Under the pieces are notes generated by a model, which was given only the letters and a program-made list of their open reading frames with translations, was not told the origin of the DNA and did no database searches. Below are positions 8,065-16,329 of a DNA stretch of 64,000 nucleotides, piece after piece. The translations under genes and the position numbers were made by a program. Source of the stretch: Streptomyces longwoodensis (GTDB lineage: Bacteria > Actinomycetota > Actinomycetes > Streptomycetales > Streptomycetaceae); contig NZ_KQ948551.1 in assembly GCF_001514125.1 (NCBI RefSeq), forward strand, positions 583,565 through 647,564, written 5' to 3'. Position 1 is the stretch's first letter; every line of letters starts with the position of its first letter.

Positions 8065-9393
8065 ATGATGCGACGACGCACCACCCTGCTCACCGGCTGC
8101 ACCGCCCTCGTCCTCGCGCTCGGCGCGACGGCCTGCGGCGGCAGCGGACCCGTCTCGGCCGGCGGCGGCGACAAGGCGCTCAGCGGCCAGACCGTGAGCG
8201 TGGCCGGCGTCTGGTCCGGCACCGAGCAGAAGAACTTCCAGAAGGTGCTGGACGCGTTCACCGCCAAGACCGGTGCGAAGACGCAGTTCACGTCCACCGG
8301 GGACAACGTCTCCACCGTCGTCGGCAGCAAGATCGAGGGCGGCAACGCCCCCGACGTCGTGATGGTCCCGCAGGTCGGCGTGCTCCAGCAGTTCGCCAAG
8401 AACGGCTGGCTCCAGCCGCTGTCCGCCACCGCGCAGAAGTCCGTGACCGCCGGCTTCGCCCCCGTGTGGAGGAACTACGGCAGCGTCGACGGCACCCTGT
8501 ACGGCCTCTACTTCAAGGCCGCCCACAAGTCGACCGTCTGGTACAGCCCCGACGCCCTCGACCAGGCGGGCGTCAAGCCGCCGGCCGCCTTCGACGACCT
8601 GCTGAAGGCCGGACGGGCCGTCTCCGACTCCGGCCTCGCCGCCTTCTCGGTCGCCGGGCAGGACGGCTGGACGCTCACCGACTGGTTCGAGAACGTCTAC
8701 CTCTCCCAGGCCGGACCCGAGAAGTACGACGCCCTCGCCGCCCACCGGCTGAAGTGGACCGACCCGAGCGTCGTCCGGGCCCTGGGGACCCTCGGCACGC
8801 TGTTCAAGGACAAGGAACTCGTCGCGGGCGGCCAGAAGGGGGCCCTGAACACCGACTTCCCCGGCTCGGTCGAAAAGGTGTTCGGTCCCGAGCCCGAGGC
8901 CGGCATGGTCTACGAGGGCGACTTCGTGGCCGGGGTCGCCAAGGACCAGTTCGGCCGGGCGATCGGCGAGGACGCGGACTTCTTCCCCTTCCCGAAGGTC
9001 GGCGCCGGGCACGCACCCGTGGTCAGCGGCGGTGACGCGGCCGTCGTCCTGAAGGACGGCAAGAACCACCAGGCCGGCATGGCGCTCGTGGAGTACCTCG
9101 CCACCCCCGAGGCCGCGGCCGTCTGGGCCGGTGCGGGCGGCTTCCTCTCCCCGAACAAGAAGCTCGACCTCGCCTCCTACGGCGACGACGTCACCCGCGC
9201 GACGGCGAAGTCCCTCGTCGAGGCCGGCGACTCGGTCCGCTTCGACATGTCCGACCAGGCCCCCGCGGCCTTCGGCGGCACCAAGGGCGCCGGCGAGTGG
9301 AAGATCCTCCAGGACTTCCTGCGCGACCCGTCCGACCCGAAGGCCACGGCGGGCCGGCTCGAGGCCGCGGCGGCCAAGGCGTACCAGGGCTGA
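8065..9393 (+). CDS. Alpha-glucoside ABC transporter substrate-binding lipoprotein (AglE-like)
   Basis: A 442-residue lipoprotein that captures sugar outside the membrane for the two permeases encoded next. The signal peptide MMRRRTTLLTGCTALVLALG ends in the lipobox ATAC with a Gly-rich start of the mature chain. The conserved opening SVAGVWSGTEQKNFQKVLDAF, then GNAPDVVMVPQVGVLQQFAKNGWL and WYSPDALDQAGVKPP, fits alpha-glucoside binding proteins of the AglE type. The start may be either of two adjacent ATGs (8065, 8068), with GAAGGGA upstream. It follows the alpha-glucosidase by 55 bp. Confidence 0.92.
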   Translation: MMRRRTTLLTGCTALVLALGATACGGSGPVSAGGGDKALSGQTVSVAGVWSGTEQKNFQKVLDAFTAKTGAKTQFTSTGDNVSTVVGSKIEGGNAPDVVMVPQVGVLQQFAKNGWLQPLSATAQKSVTAGFAPVWRNYGSVDGTLYGLYFKAAHKSTVWYSPDALDQAGVKPPAAFDDLLKAGRAVSDSGLAAFSVAGQDGWTLTDWFENVYLSQAGPEKYDALAAHRLKWTDPSVVRALGTLGTLFKDKELVAGGQKGALNTDFPGSVEKVFGPEPEAGMVYEGDFVAGVAKDQFGRAIGEDADFFPFPKVGAGHAPVVSGGDAAVVLKDGKNHQAGMALVEYLATPEAAAVWAGAGGFLSPNKKLDLASYGDDVTRATAKSLVEAGDSVRFDMSDQAPAAFGGTKGAGEWKILQDFLRDPSDPKATAGRLEAAAAKAYQG

Positions 9394-9395
9394 CC

Positions 9396-10751
9396 ATGAC
9401 CACGACCCTGGTGAAAGAGACGCGCGCCCCGGCCGCTCCCGTCCCCGGTGGCGCACGGCGCACCCGGCGGCGGGGCCGGGTCGCCGCCCTGCTGTTCGTC
9501 TTCCCCGCCCTGCTGCTGCTCGGCGCGCTCGTCGTCTACCCGGTGCTGTTCTCGGTCGGCCGCAGCTTCTTCGACGCCTCCGGGACCCGCTTCGTCGGCG
9601 GCGGCAACTACACCGAGATGTTCCACGACCCGGCGACCGTCAAGGCCGTCCGCAACACCGCGATCTGGGTCGTCGTCGCCCCGGCGCTGCTGACCGGCCT
9701 CGGCCTGGTCCTGGCCGTGCTGGTGGAGAAGGTCCGCTGGGCCACCGCCTTCAAGCTGCTGCTGTTCCTGCCGATGGCGGTGTCCTTCCTCGCCGCCGGC
9801 ATCATCTTCCGGCTCGCCTACGACGAGGACCCGGACAAGGGCGTACTGAACGCCGCCGTGGTCTCCGTCCACGACGCCTTCGAGGACTCCTCGACCTACC
9901 CGACGGCACGGGCCCGCGACGGCCAGGGCCTGACCAAGGGCCGGGACGGCTCCTACACGAGCGGCGCACTCGCGCCGGGGAAAACAGTGGCGCTCGGCCT
10001 GGTCGGCGTCCGCCCCGGCGACCTGCCCGGCACGGCCCGGCCCGCCTCCCCGGCGGCGGCCCGCGCGGCGGCCCCCGACGAACTGCGCGGCGTGGTCTAC
10101 CTGGACTTCACGCCCGGCGGGGGAGGCAGGCAGGGCGCCGTCGACCCGAAGGAGAGCGGCCTGCCCGAGATGACGGTCCAGGCCGTGCGCGACGGGCGGA
10201 CGGTCGCCACCACGACCACGGCGGCCGACGGATCGTTCCGCTTCACCGGCCTGTCCGACGGCGCGTACGGCGTGCGCCTGCCCGCCGCCAACTTCGCCCC
10301 GCCCTACGAGGGCGTCTCCTGGCTCGGCCCGGCGCTCGTCACCCCGGCGATCATCGGGGCGTACCTGTGGATCTGGACCGGCTTCGCCATGGTGCTGATC
10401 GGCGCCGGCCTGGCGGCGCTGCCCCGGGACGCGCTGGAGGCGGCGCGGATGGACGGCGCCAACGAGTGGCAGATCTTCCGCCGGATCACCGTTCCGCTCC
10501 TCGCGCCGGTGCTCACGGTGGTGTTCGTGACGCTCGTGATCAACGTGCTGAAGGTCTTCGACCTCGTGTACATCATCGCCCCCGGCCCCGTGCAGGAGGA
10601 CGCGACCGTGCTCGCGACCCAGATGTGGCTGGTGTCGTTCGGCGGCGGCAACAACCAGGGCCTCGGCAGCGCCCTCGGCGTGCTGCTCCTGCTGCTGGTG
10701 ATCCCGGCGATGGTCTTCAACGTCCGCCGTTTCCGAAGGAGTCAGCGATGA
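9396..10751 (+). CDS. Alpha-glucoside ABC transporter permease (AglF-like) with large extracytoplasmic insert
   Basis: A 451-residue inner-membrane permease, much longer than the usual 290-320. The ATG at 9396 lies 2 bp after the binding-protein stop. Hydrophobic segments occur at about residues 30-50, 90-115 and 123-145, and again after residue 305. The coupling motif EAARMDGANEWQIFRRI marks the cytoplasmic contact with the ATPase. Between helices lies a roughly 160-residue polar insert (about 145-305). Its second half, PEMTVQAVRDGRTVATTTT then ADGSFRFTGLSDGAYGVRLP, looks like a SpaA/carboxypeptidase-regulatory beta-sandwich repeat. It overlaps the next gene by 4 bp. Confidence 0.92.
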   Translation: MTTTLVKETRAPAAPVPGGARRTRRRGRVAALLFVFPALLLLGALVVYPVLFSVGRSFFDASGTRFVGGGNYTEMFHDPATVKAVRNTAIWVVVAPALLTGLGLVLAVLVEKVRWATAFKLLLFLPMAVSFLAAGIIFRLAYDEDPDKGVLNAAVVSVHDAFEDSSTYPTARARDGQGLTKGRDGSYTSGALAPGKTVALGLVGVRPGDLPGTARPASPAAARAAAPDELRGVVYLDFTPGGGGRQGAVDPKESGLPEMTVQAVRDGRTVATTTTAADGSFRFTGLSDGAYGVRLPAANFAPPYEGVSWLGPALVTPAIIGAYLWIWTGFAMVLIGAGLAALPRDALEAARMDGANEWQIFRRITVPLLAPVLTVVFVTLVINVLKVFDLVYIIAPGPVQEDATVLATQMWLVSFGGGNNQGLGSALGVLLLLLVIPAMVFNVRRFRRSQR

Positions 10752-11587
10752 ACGCGGTCCGGCGCGGCCTGGGCAACGCCGTGGTGCAGGCCTTCCTCGT
10801 GGTGATCGGCCTGGTGTGGATGACCCCGCTTGCCGGGCTGTTCCTGTCCTCGCTGCGGTCCGCCCAGGACACGGCCAAGGGCGGCTGGTGGACGGCGTTC
10901 GCAGCGCCCGGGCAGCTGTCCTTCGACAACTACTCCGCGCTGCTGCAGAACGCGGGCATCACCCGGGCGTTCTGGAACACCGTCCTGATCTCGGTGCCCA
11001 CCACCGTCCTGGTCGTGGTCGTCGCGGCGCTCGCCGGGTACGCCTTCGCCTGGCTGGACTTCCCCGGCCGTGACACCGTCTTCCTGGTCGTGGTGGCCCT
11101 GCTGGTGGTGCCGGTGCAGATCGGCCTGCTGCCGGTGGCCAAACTCTTCGGCCAGCTGGGCCTGTTCGGCACGATCCCCGGTGTGGTGCTCTTCCACGTG
11201 GCCTACGGACTGCCGTTCGCGGTGTTCCTGCTGCGCAACTACTTCGCCGAGATGCCGAAGGAGATGCTGGAGGCGGCCCGCATGGACGGCGGCAGCGAAT
11301 GGCGCATCTTCACCCGCCTGGTGCTCCCGGTGGGCCGGCCCGCCATCGCCAGCCTCGCCATCTTCCAGTTCCTGTGGGTATGGAACGACATGCTGGTCGC
11401 CCTGCTCTTCGCGGACAGCTCCTCCCAGCCGCTGACCGTGGAACTCCAGTCGCAGATACGCCAGTTCGGCAGCAACATCGACGTCCTGGCGCCCGGCGCG
11501 TTCCTGTCCCTGATCGTGCCCGTGGCCGTGTTCTTCGCCTTCCAGCGGCACTTCGTGCAGGGGGTGATGGCGGGGTCGGTGAAGTGA
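10748..11587 (+). CDS. Alpha-glucoside ABC transporter permease (AglG-like)
   Basis: A 279-residue MalG-type permease, the partner of the preceding permease. The ATG at 10748 overlaps the previous stop (ATGA), indicating translational coupling. About six hydrophobic segments are visible. Near residues 178-195 is the EAA loop EAARMDGGSEWRIFTRLVLP, followed by PAIASLAIFQFLWVWNDMLVALLF. No ATP-binding gene follows; in Streptomyces such importers normally share the MsiK ATPase encoded elsewhere. The operon ends 40 bp before a strong hairpin terminator. Confidence 0.94.
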   Translation: MNAVRRGLGNAVVQAFLVVIGLVWMTPLAGLFLSSLRSAQDTAKGGWWTAFAAPGQLSFDNYSALLQNAGITRAFWNTVLISVPTTVLVVVVAALAGYAFAWLDFPGRDTVFLVVVALLVVPVQIGLLPVAKLFGQLGLFGTIPGVVLFHVAYGLPFAVFLLRNYFAEMPKEMLEAARMDGGSEWRIFTRLVLPVGRPAIASLAIFQFLWVWNDMLVALLFADSSSQPLTVELQSQIRQFGSNIDVLAPGAFLSLIVPVAVFFAFQRHFVQGVMAGSVK

Positions 11588-11627
11588 CGCGGCCCGGGCG
11601 GGACCTGACACCCGCCCCGCCGTACGC

Positions 11628-11663
11628 CGAAGGGGCCGGACTCGCGCGAGTCCGGCCCCTTCG
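11628..11663. terminator. Bidirectional hairpin terminator between convergent aglG-like gene and pgl
   Basis: A perfect inverted repeat (left arm 11628-11644, right arm 11647-11663; CGAAGGGGCCGGACT mirrored) with a GCGC-type tip. It lies between the plus-strand transporter operon and the minus-strand pentose-phosphate operon, so it can serve both. There is no U-tract, as is common in Streptomyces. Confidence 0.85.
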
Positions 11664-11687
11664 GGGTGGGCGTGGTTCCCGCCGGGA

Positions 11688-12470
11688 TCAGGGGGACGCC
11701 GGCGGGTACAGCGAGCGGGGCAGCTGGGAGGCCGCCGCCGTGTCCAGCAGCCACAGGGTGCGGGCACGGCCGCGCGCGCCCGCCGCCGGGGCCTGGATCT
11801 CGCCCGCGCCGGACAGGGCGATCGCCGCGGCCCGGGCCTTGTCCTCGCCGGCCGCCAGCAGCCACACCTCGCGGGCCGCGCGGATCGCCGGGAGGGTCAG
11901 GGTGACCCGGGTCGGCGGGGGCTTGGGGGCCCCGCGCACGCCGACCACCGTGCGCTCCGTCTCGCGGACCGCCGGCAGCTCCGGGAACAGCGACGCCACG
12001 TGGGTGTCCGGTCCGACGCCCAGCATCAGCACGTCGAAGGTCGGCACGCTCCCGTGGTTCTCGGGTCCGGCCGCCCGCGCCAGCTCCTCGGCGTAGCCCT
12101 CCGCGGCCGCCTCGACGTCCGTGCCGTACGGACCGTCCGACGCGGGCATCGCGTGCACCCGCTTCGGGTCCAGCGGTACGGCGTCCAGCAGGGCCTCGCG
12201 GGCCTGCGTGACGTTGCGCTCCGGGTCGCCCTCGGGCAGGAACCGCTCGTCACCCCACCACAGGTCGAGCCGGCCCCAGTCGACGGCGTCCCGGGCGGGC
12301 TCGGCGGCCAGCGCGGCCAGCAGGCCGTTGCCGTTGCGGCCGCCGGTGAGGACCACGGACGCGTGACCCCGGGAGGCCTGCGCGTCCACGATCTTCGTGA
12401 TCAGCCGGGCCGCGGCGGCCTGCGCCATCAGCTCCTTGTCGCGGTGCACGACCAGCTGCGGCGCGTTCAC
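11688..12470 (-). CDS. pgl: 6-phosphogluconolactonase
   Basis: A 260-residue cytoplasmic enzyme that hydrolyses 6-phosphogluconolactone, step two of the oxidative pentose-phosphate pathway. Family features: VVLTGGRNGNGLLAAL (the GGxx phosphate-binding stretch), WGRLDLWWGDERFLPEGDPERN with the WxDERxV/F-type core, FDVLMLGVGPDTHVASLFP (GxGxDGH-type, with T in place of G), and VTLTLPAIRAAREVWLLAAGEDKA. It is the last gene of tkt-tal-zwf-opcA-pgl and overlaps opcA by 4 bp. It corresponds to the gene called devB in S. coelicolor. Confidence 0.96.
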   Translation of the reverse strand: MNAPQLVVHRDKELMAQAAAARLITKIVDAQASRGHASVVLTGGRNGNGLLAALAAEPARDAVDWGRLDLWWGDERFLPEGDPERNVTQAREALLDAVPLDPKRVHAMPASDGPYGTDVEAAAEGYAEELARAAGPENHGSVPTFDVLMLGVGPDTHVASLFPELPAVRETERTVVGVRGAPKPPPTRVTLTLPAIRAAREVWLLAAGEDKARAAAIALSGAGEIQAPAAGARGRARTLWLLDTAAASQLPRSLYPPASP

Positions 12471-13639
12471 TTCGCGGCCCCCTTGGTCACCGGCTCCGAC
12501 GCCGCCGCCTCGCGCGCGGGAGCTTTCGCAGCCTCTTCGACAGGGGTCTCCACGGCTTCCCGCTCCCCGTCCCCGTCGGCTCCTTTGGCCACCGCTTCCG
12601 GCGCCTCCGGTTCCGCAGCGGCGTCCCCGGCAGCCTCCCCGTCACGGTCACGGTCACGGTCACGGTCACCGTCACCGACGCCGTCGACCGAGAACGCCTC
12701 CGCCGCGTCCGACGTGGCGTTCAGCCGGTCCACGCCGTAGCGCAGCGCCGACGCGTAGGTGTCGTCCGGGTCCAGCCGGCGCAGCTCCTCCGCTATGAGC
12801 TCGGCCGTGTCCCGGCGCTTGAGCGCCACCGCGCGGTCCGGCTGGCCCTCGATGGACAGGGTGGCCAGCGAGCCGTCCGCCCGGTCCAGCACGACCGGAC
12901 CGCAGTCCGTCGACATGCGCACCGCGGTCAGCCCCGGCCCGCCGGACAGCGAGCGCTTCACCGGCACGTCCAGCCGGTCCGCGAGCCACATCGCCAGCAG
13001 CTCGCAGCTCGGGTTGAACTCCTCGCCCTCCACCTCGACCGACTCCACCCGGCAGCTGACCTGGTCCAGGGCCGCGGCCAGCATCGAGCGCCAGGGCGTG
13101 ATGCGGGTCCACGACAGGTCGGTGTCGCCGGGGGTGTAGGTCTCGGCGCGGGCGGTGAGCTCCCGCACCGGCTGCTCGGCGGCGTAGGTGTCGGTGACCC
13201 GGCGCTGTCCGAGGGCGCCCAGCGGGTCCTTCGCCGGGTCGAGCGGCGCGTTGACCGGCCACCAGACGACGACCGGCGCGTCCGGCAGCAGCAGCGGCAG
13301 CACGACCGACTGGGCGTGGTCGACCACCTCGCCGTACAGCCGCAGCACCACCGTCTCGCCGCTGCCCGCGTCCGCGCCGAGCCGCACTTCGGCGTCCAGC
13401 CGGGACTGCGTGCGGTCGCGCGGGGAGCGGGAGACGCGCTTGACGACCACCAGCGTGCGCGAGGGGTGCTCGCGCGACGCGTCGTTGGCGGCCTTCAGGG
13501 AGTCGTAGGCGTTCTCCTCGTCCGTGACGATGACCAGCGTGAGCACCATGCCGACGGCCGGGGTGCCGATGGCCCGGCGTCCTTGCACCAGGGCCTTGTT
13601 GATCTTGCTGGCCGTGGTGTCCGTCAGGTCTGTCTTCAT
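12467..13639 (-). CDS. opcA: Glucose-6-phosphate dehydrogenase assembly protein OpcA
   Basis: A 390-residue protein needed for activity or assembly of Zwf in cyanobacteria and actinobacteria. Residues 1-310 are OpcA-like: MKTDLTDTTASKINKALVQG, RTLVVVKRVSRSPRDR, VLPLLLPDAPVVVWWPVNAP, DLSWTRITPWRSMLAAALDQ. The start ATG (13639) overlaps the zwf stop. Odd: after FSVDGVG the protein carries an acidic, Ala/Glu-rich, presumably disordered tail of about 75 residues. The tail begins with a GD-(RD)n run encoded by a hexamer microsatellite; typical OpcA proteins end near residue 300-320. Confidence 0.95.
   Translation of the reverse strand: MKTDLTDTTASKINKALVQGRRAIGTPAVGMVLTLVIVTDEENAYDSLKAANDASREHPSRTLVVVKRVSRSPRDRTQSRLDAEVRLGADAGSGETVVLRLYGEVVDHAQSVVLPLLLPDAPVVVWWPVNAPLDPAKDPLGALGQRRVTDTYAAEQPVRELTARAETYTPGDTDLSWTRITPWRSMLAAALDQVSCRVESVEVEGEEFNPSCELLAMWLADRLDVPVKRSLSGGPGLTAVRMSTDCGPVVLDRADGSLATLSIEGQPDRAVALKRRDTAELIAEELRRLDPDDTYASALRYGVDRLNATSDAAEAFSVDGVGDGDRDRDRDRDGEAAGDAAAEPEAPEAVAKGADGDGEREAVETPVEEAAKAPAREAAASEPVTKGAAK
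12641..12676. repeat. Six-unit hexamer microsatellite inside opcA
   Basis: GTCACG occurs at 12641, 12647, 12653 and 12659, followed by two GTCACC units to 12676. On the coding strand this gives alternating Asp with Gly or Arg (GDGDRDRDRDRD). The unit is two codons, so changes in copy number keep the opcA frame. Confidence 0.95.
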
Positions 13640-15174
13640 GGCCGGCGCCAGCTCCGTCCCTCTCGTGCGAGCATCTCGTCCGCCTCGACGGGCCCCCAGG
13701 TACCGGCCGGGTACTGGGCGGGCTTGCCGTGGGTGTCCCAGTACTCCTCGATCGGGTCGAGGATCTTCCAGGACAGCTCGACCTCCTCGGTGCGCGGGAA
13801 GAGGTTGGAGTCGCCCAGCAGGACGTCCAGGATCAGCCGCTCGTACGCCTCGGGGCTGGACTCGGTGAACGACTCGCCGTAGGCGAAGTCCATCGACACG
13901 TCCCGGATCTCCATCGACGTGCCCGGCACCTTCGAGCCGAAGCGGACCGTGACGCCCTCGTCCGGCTGGACCCGGATGACGATGGCGTTGGAGCCCAGCT
14001 CCTCGGTGGCGGTGGTGTCGAAGGGGGAGTGCGGCGCCCGCTGGAAGACCACCGCGATCTCGGTGACCCGGCGGCCCAGCCGCTTGCCGGTGCGCAGGTA
14101 GAAGGGGACGCCCGCCCAGCGGCGGTTGTCGATCTCCAGCTTCACGGCCGCGTAGGTGTCGGTCTTCGACTTGGCGTCGATGCCGTCCTCTTCGAGGTAG
14201 CCGACGGCCTTCTCGCCGCCCTGCCAGCCGGCCGCGTACTGGCCGCGCACGGTGTGCTCGCCCAGGTTCTCCGGCAGCCGGACCGCGCCGAGCACCTTGG
14301 TCTTCTCCGCCGCGAGCGCGTCGGCGTCGAAGGAGGCGGGCTCCTCCATCGCGGTGAGCGCCAGCAGCTGCAGCAGGTGGTTCTGGATGACGTCCCGGGC
14401 GGCGCCGATGCCGTCGTAGTAGCCGGCCCGGCCGCCGATGCCGATGTCCTCGGCCATGGTGATCTGCACGTGGTCCACGAAGGACCGGTTCCAGATCGGC
14501 TCGAACATCGTGTTGGCGAAGCGCAGCGCCAGGATGTTCTGGACGGTCTCCTTGCCCAGGTAGTGGTCGATGCGGAAGACCTGGTCCGGGGCGAAGACCT
14601 CGTGGACGATCGCGTTGAGCTCCTCGGCCGACTTCAGGTCGTGGCCGAAGGGCTTCTCGATCACCGCGCGGCGCCAGGCGCCGTTCTTCTGGTCGGCCAG
14701 CCCGTGCTTCTTCAGCTGCTGGATGACCACCGGGAAGGAGCGCGGCGGCACCGACAGGTAGAAGGCGAAGTTGCCGCCCGTGCCCTGCGCCTTGTCCAGC
14801 TCCTCGATCGTGCCGCGCAGCCGCTCGAACGCCTCGTCGTCGTCGAAGGTGCCCTGCACGAAGCGCATCCCCTGGATGAGCTGCTGCCAGACCTCCTCGC
14901 GGAAGGGGGTGCGGGCGTGCGCCTTGACCGCGTCGTGGACCTCGGCGGCGAAGTCCTCGTGCTCCCACTCGCGGCGGGCGAACCCCACCAGGGAGAAGCC
15001 CGGCGGCAGCAGACCCCGGTTGGCGAGGTCGTACACGGCGGGCATGAGCTTCTTGCGGGACAGGTCGCCCGTGACGCCGAAGATGACCAGGCCCGACGGC
15101 CCCGCGATGCGCGGGAGCCGTCGGTCCGCGGGGTCACGGAGCGGATTCGCCCCGGATCCGGAGAAGGGAGCCAA
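13636..15174 (-). CDS. zwf: Glucose-6-phosphate 1-dehydrogenase
   Basis: A 512-residue NADP-dependent enzyme that oxidises glucose 6-phosphate to 6-phosphogluconolactone. The N-terminal Rossmann motif is LVIFGVTGDLSRKKLMPA (GxTGDLxxKKL). The active-site signature is FRIDHYLGKETVQN, and the enzyme ends with the usual EEYWDTHGKPAQYPAGTWGP. The start is a TTG at 15174 with GGAGGG 8 bp upstream; the codon sits only 4 bp after the tal stop and no better start exists nearby. It overlaps opcA by 4 bp, matching the physical Zwf-OpcA partnership. Confidence 0.97.
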   Translation of the reverse strand: MAPFSGSGANPLRDPADRRLPRIAGPSGLVIFGVTGDLSRKKLMPAVYDLANRGLLPPGFSLVGFARREWEHEDFAAEVHDAVKAHARTPFREEVWQQLIQGMRFVQGTFDDDEAFERLRGTIEELDKAQGTGGNFAFYLSVPPRSFPVVIQQLKKHGLADQKNGAWRRAVIEKPFGHDLKSAEELNAIVHEVFAPDQVFRIDHYLGKETVQNILALRFANTMFEPIWNRSFVDHVQITMAEDIGIGGRAGYYDGIGAARDVIQNHLLQLLALTAMEEPASFDADALAAEKTKVLGAVRLPENLGEHTVRGQYAAGWQGGEKAVGYLEEDGIDAKSKTDTYAAVKLEIDNRRWAGVPFYLRTGKRLGRRVTEIAVVFQRAPHSPFDTTATEELGSNAIVIRVQPDEGVTVRFGSKVPGTSMEIRDVSMDFAYGESFTESSPEAYERLILDVLLGDSNLFPRTEEVELSWKILDPIEEYWDTHGKPAQYPAGTWGPVEADEMLAREGRSWRRP

Positions 15175-15178
15175 GACG

Positions 15179-16297
15179 TCAGCCCTCCGAGGGGGCGAGG
15201 CGCTCCAGCTCCGCCTCGGTCGACTTCAGCAGGTCGGTCCACGACGCCTCGAACTTCTGGACGCCCTCCTCCTCCAGCAGCTGCACCACCTCGTCGTACG
15301 AGATGCCGAGCTTCTCCAGGGCGTCGAGGTCGGCACGCGCCTGCTCGTACGTCCCGGCGATGGTGTTGCCGGTGATCGAGCCGTGCTCCTCGGTGGCCTG
15401 CAGCGTGGCCTCCGGCATGGTGTTGACCGTGTTCGGCGCGACCAGGTCGTCGACGTACAGGGTCGGCTTGTAGGCCGGGTCCTTCACGCCGGTGGAGGCC
15501 CACAGCGGACGCTGCTTGTTGGCGCCCGCCTTCTCCAGGGCCTGCCAGCGGTCGGAGGAGAAGACCTCCTCGTACGCCTGGTAGGCCAGGCGCGCGTTGG
15601 CCAGGGCGGCCTTGCCGCGCAGCGCCTTCGCCTCGTCGGTGCCCAGCGCGTCGAGGCGCTTGTCGACCTCGGTGTCCACACGGGAGACGAAGAAGGACGC
15701 CACCGAGTGGATCTGCGACAGGTCCAGGCCGCGCTCCTTGGCCTTCTCCAGGCCGGTGAGGTAGGCGTCCATCACCCTGCGGTAGCGCTCCAGCGAGAAG
15801 ATCAGCGTCACGTTCACGCTGATGCCCAGGCCGATGGTCTCGGCGATCGCCGGCAGACCCGCCTCGGTGGCCGGGATCTTGATGAGCGCGTTGGGCCGGT
15901 CCACCAGCCAGGCCAGCTGCTTGGCCTCGGCGACGGTGGCCTTGGTGTGGAAGGCCAGGCGCGGGTCGACCTCGATGGAGACCCGGCCGTCCTGCCCGTC
16001 GGTGGCGTCGAAGACCGGGCGCAGGATGTCGGCGGCGTCGCGGACGTCCGCCGTGGTGATCATGCGGATGGCCTCTTCGACGGTGACCTTGCGGGCGGCG
16101 AGGTCGGACAGCTGCTGGTCGTAGCCGTCGCCCTCGGAGATCGCCTTCTGGAAGATCGTCGGGTTGGTGGTGACGCCCACGACGTGCTGCTGGTCGATCA
16201 GCTCGGCGAGGTTGCCGGACGTGATCCGCTTGCGCGACAGGTCGTCCAGCCAGATCGCGACGCCTTCTTCGGAGAGGCGCTTCAGTGCGTCTGTCAT
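15179..16297 (-). CDS. tal: Transaldolase
   Basis: A 372-residue cytoplasmic enzyme that transfers dihydroxyacetone units between sedoheptulose 7-phosphate and glyceraldehyde 3-phosphate. The length and the opening [22 protein letters not shown] identify the long actinobacterial transaldolase type. [13 protein letters not shown] and the Schiff-base Lys140 in NALIKIPAT are present, as is [14 protein letters not shown]. An AGGAG site stands upstream of the ATG at 16297. It lies 32 bp after tkt and 4 bp before zwf in the same operon. Confidence 0.97.
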   Translation of the reverse strand: MTDALKRLSEEGVAIWLDDLSRKRITSGNLAELIDQQHVVGVTTNPTIFQKAISEGDGYDQQLSDLAARKVTVEEAIRMITTADVRDAADILRPVFDATDGQDGRVSIEVDPRLAFHTKATVAEAKQLAWLVDRPNALIKIPATEAGLPAIAETIGLGISVNVTLIFSLERYRRVMDAYLTGLEKAKERGLDLSQIHSVASFFVSRVDTEVDKRLDALGTDEAKALRGKAALANARLAYQAYEEVFSSDRWQALEKAGANKQRPLWASTGVKDPAYKPTLYVDDLVAPNTVNTMPEATLQATEEHGSITGNTIAGTYEQARADLDALEKLGISYDEVVQLLEEEGVQKFEASWTDLLKSTEAELERLAPSEG

Positions 16298-16329
16298 GGA
16301 ATTACATCTCCTACGGTCGTGTGTGAGCG

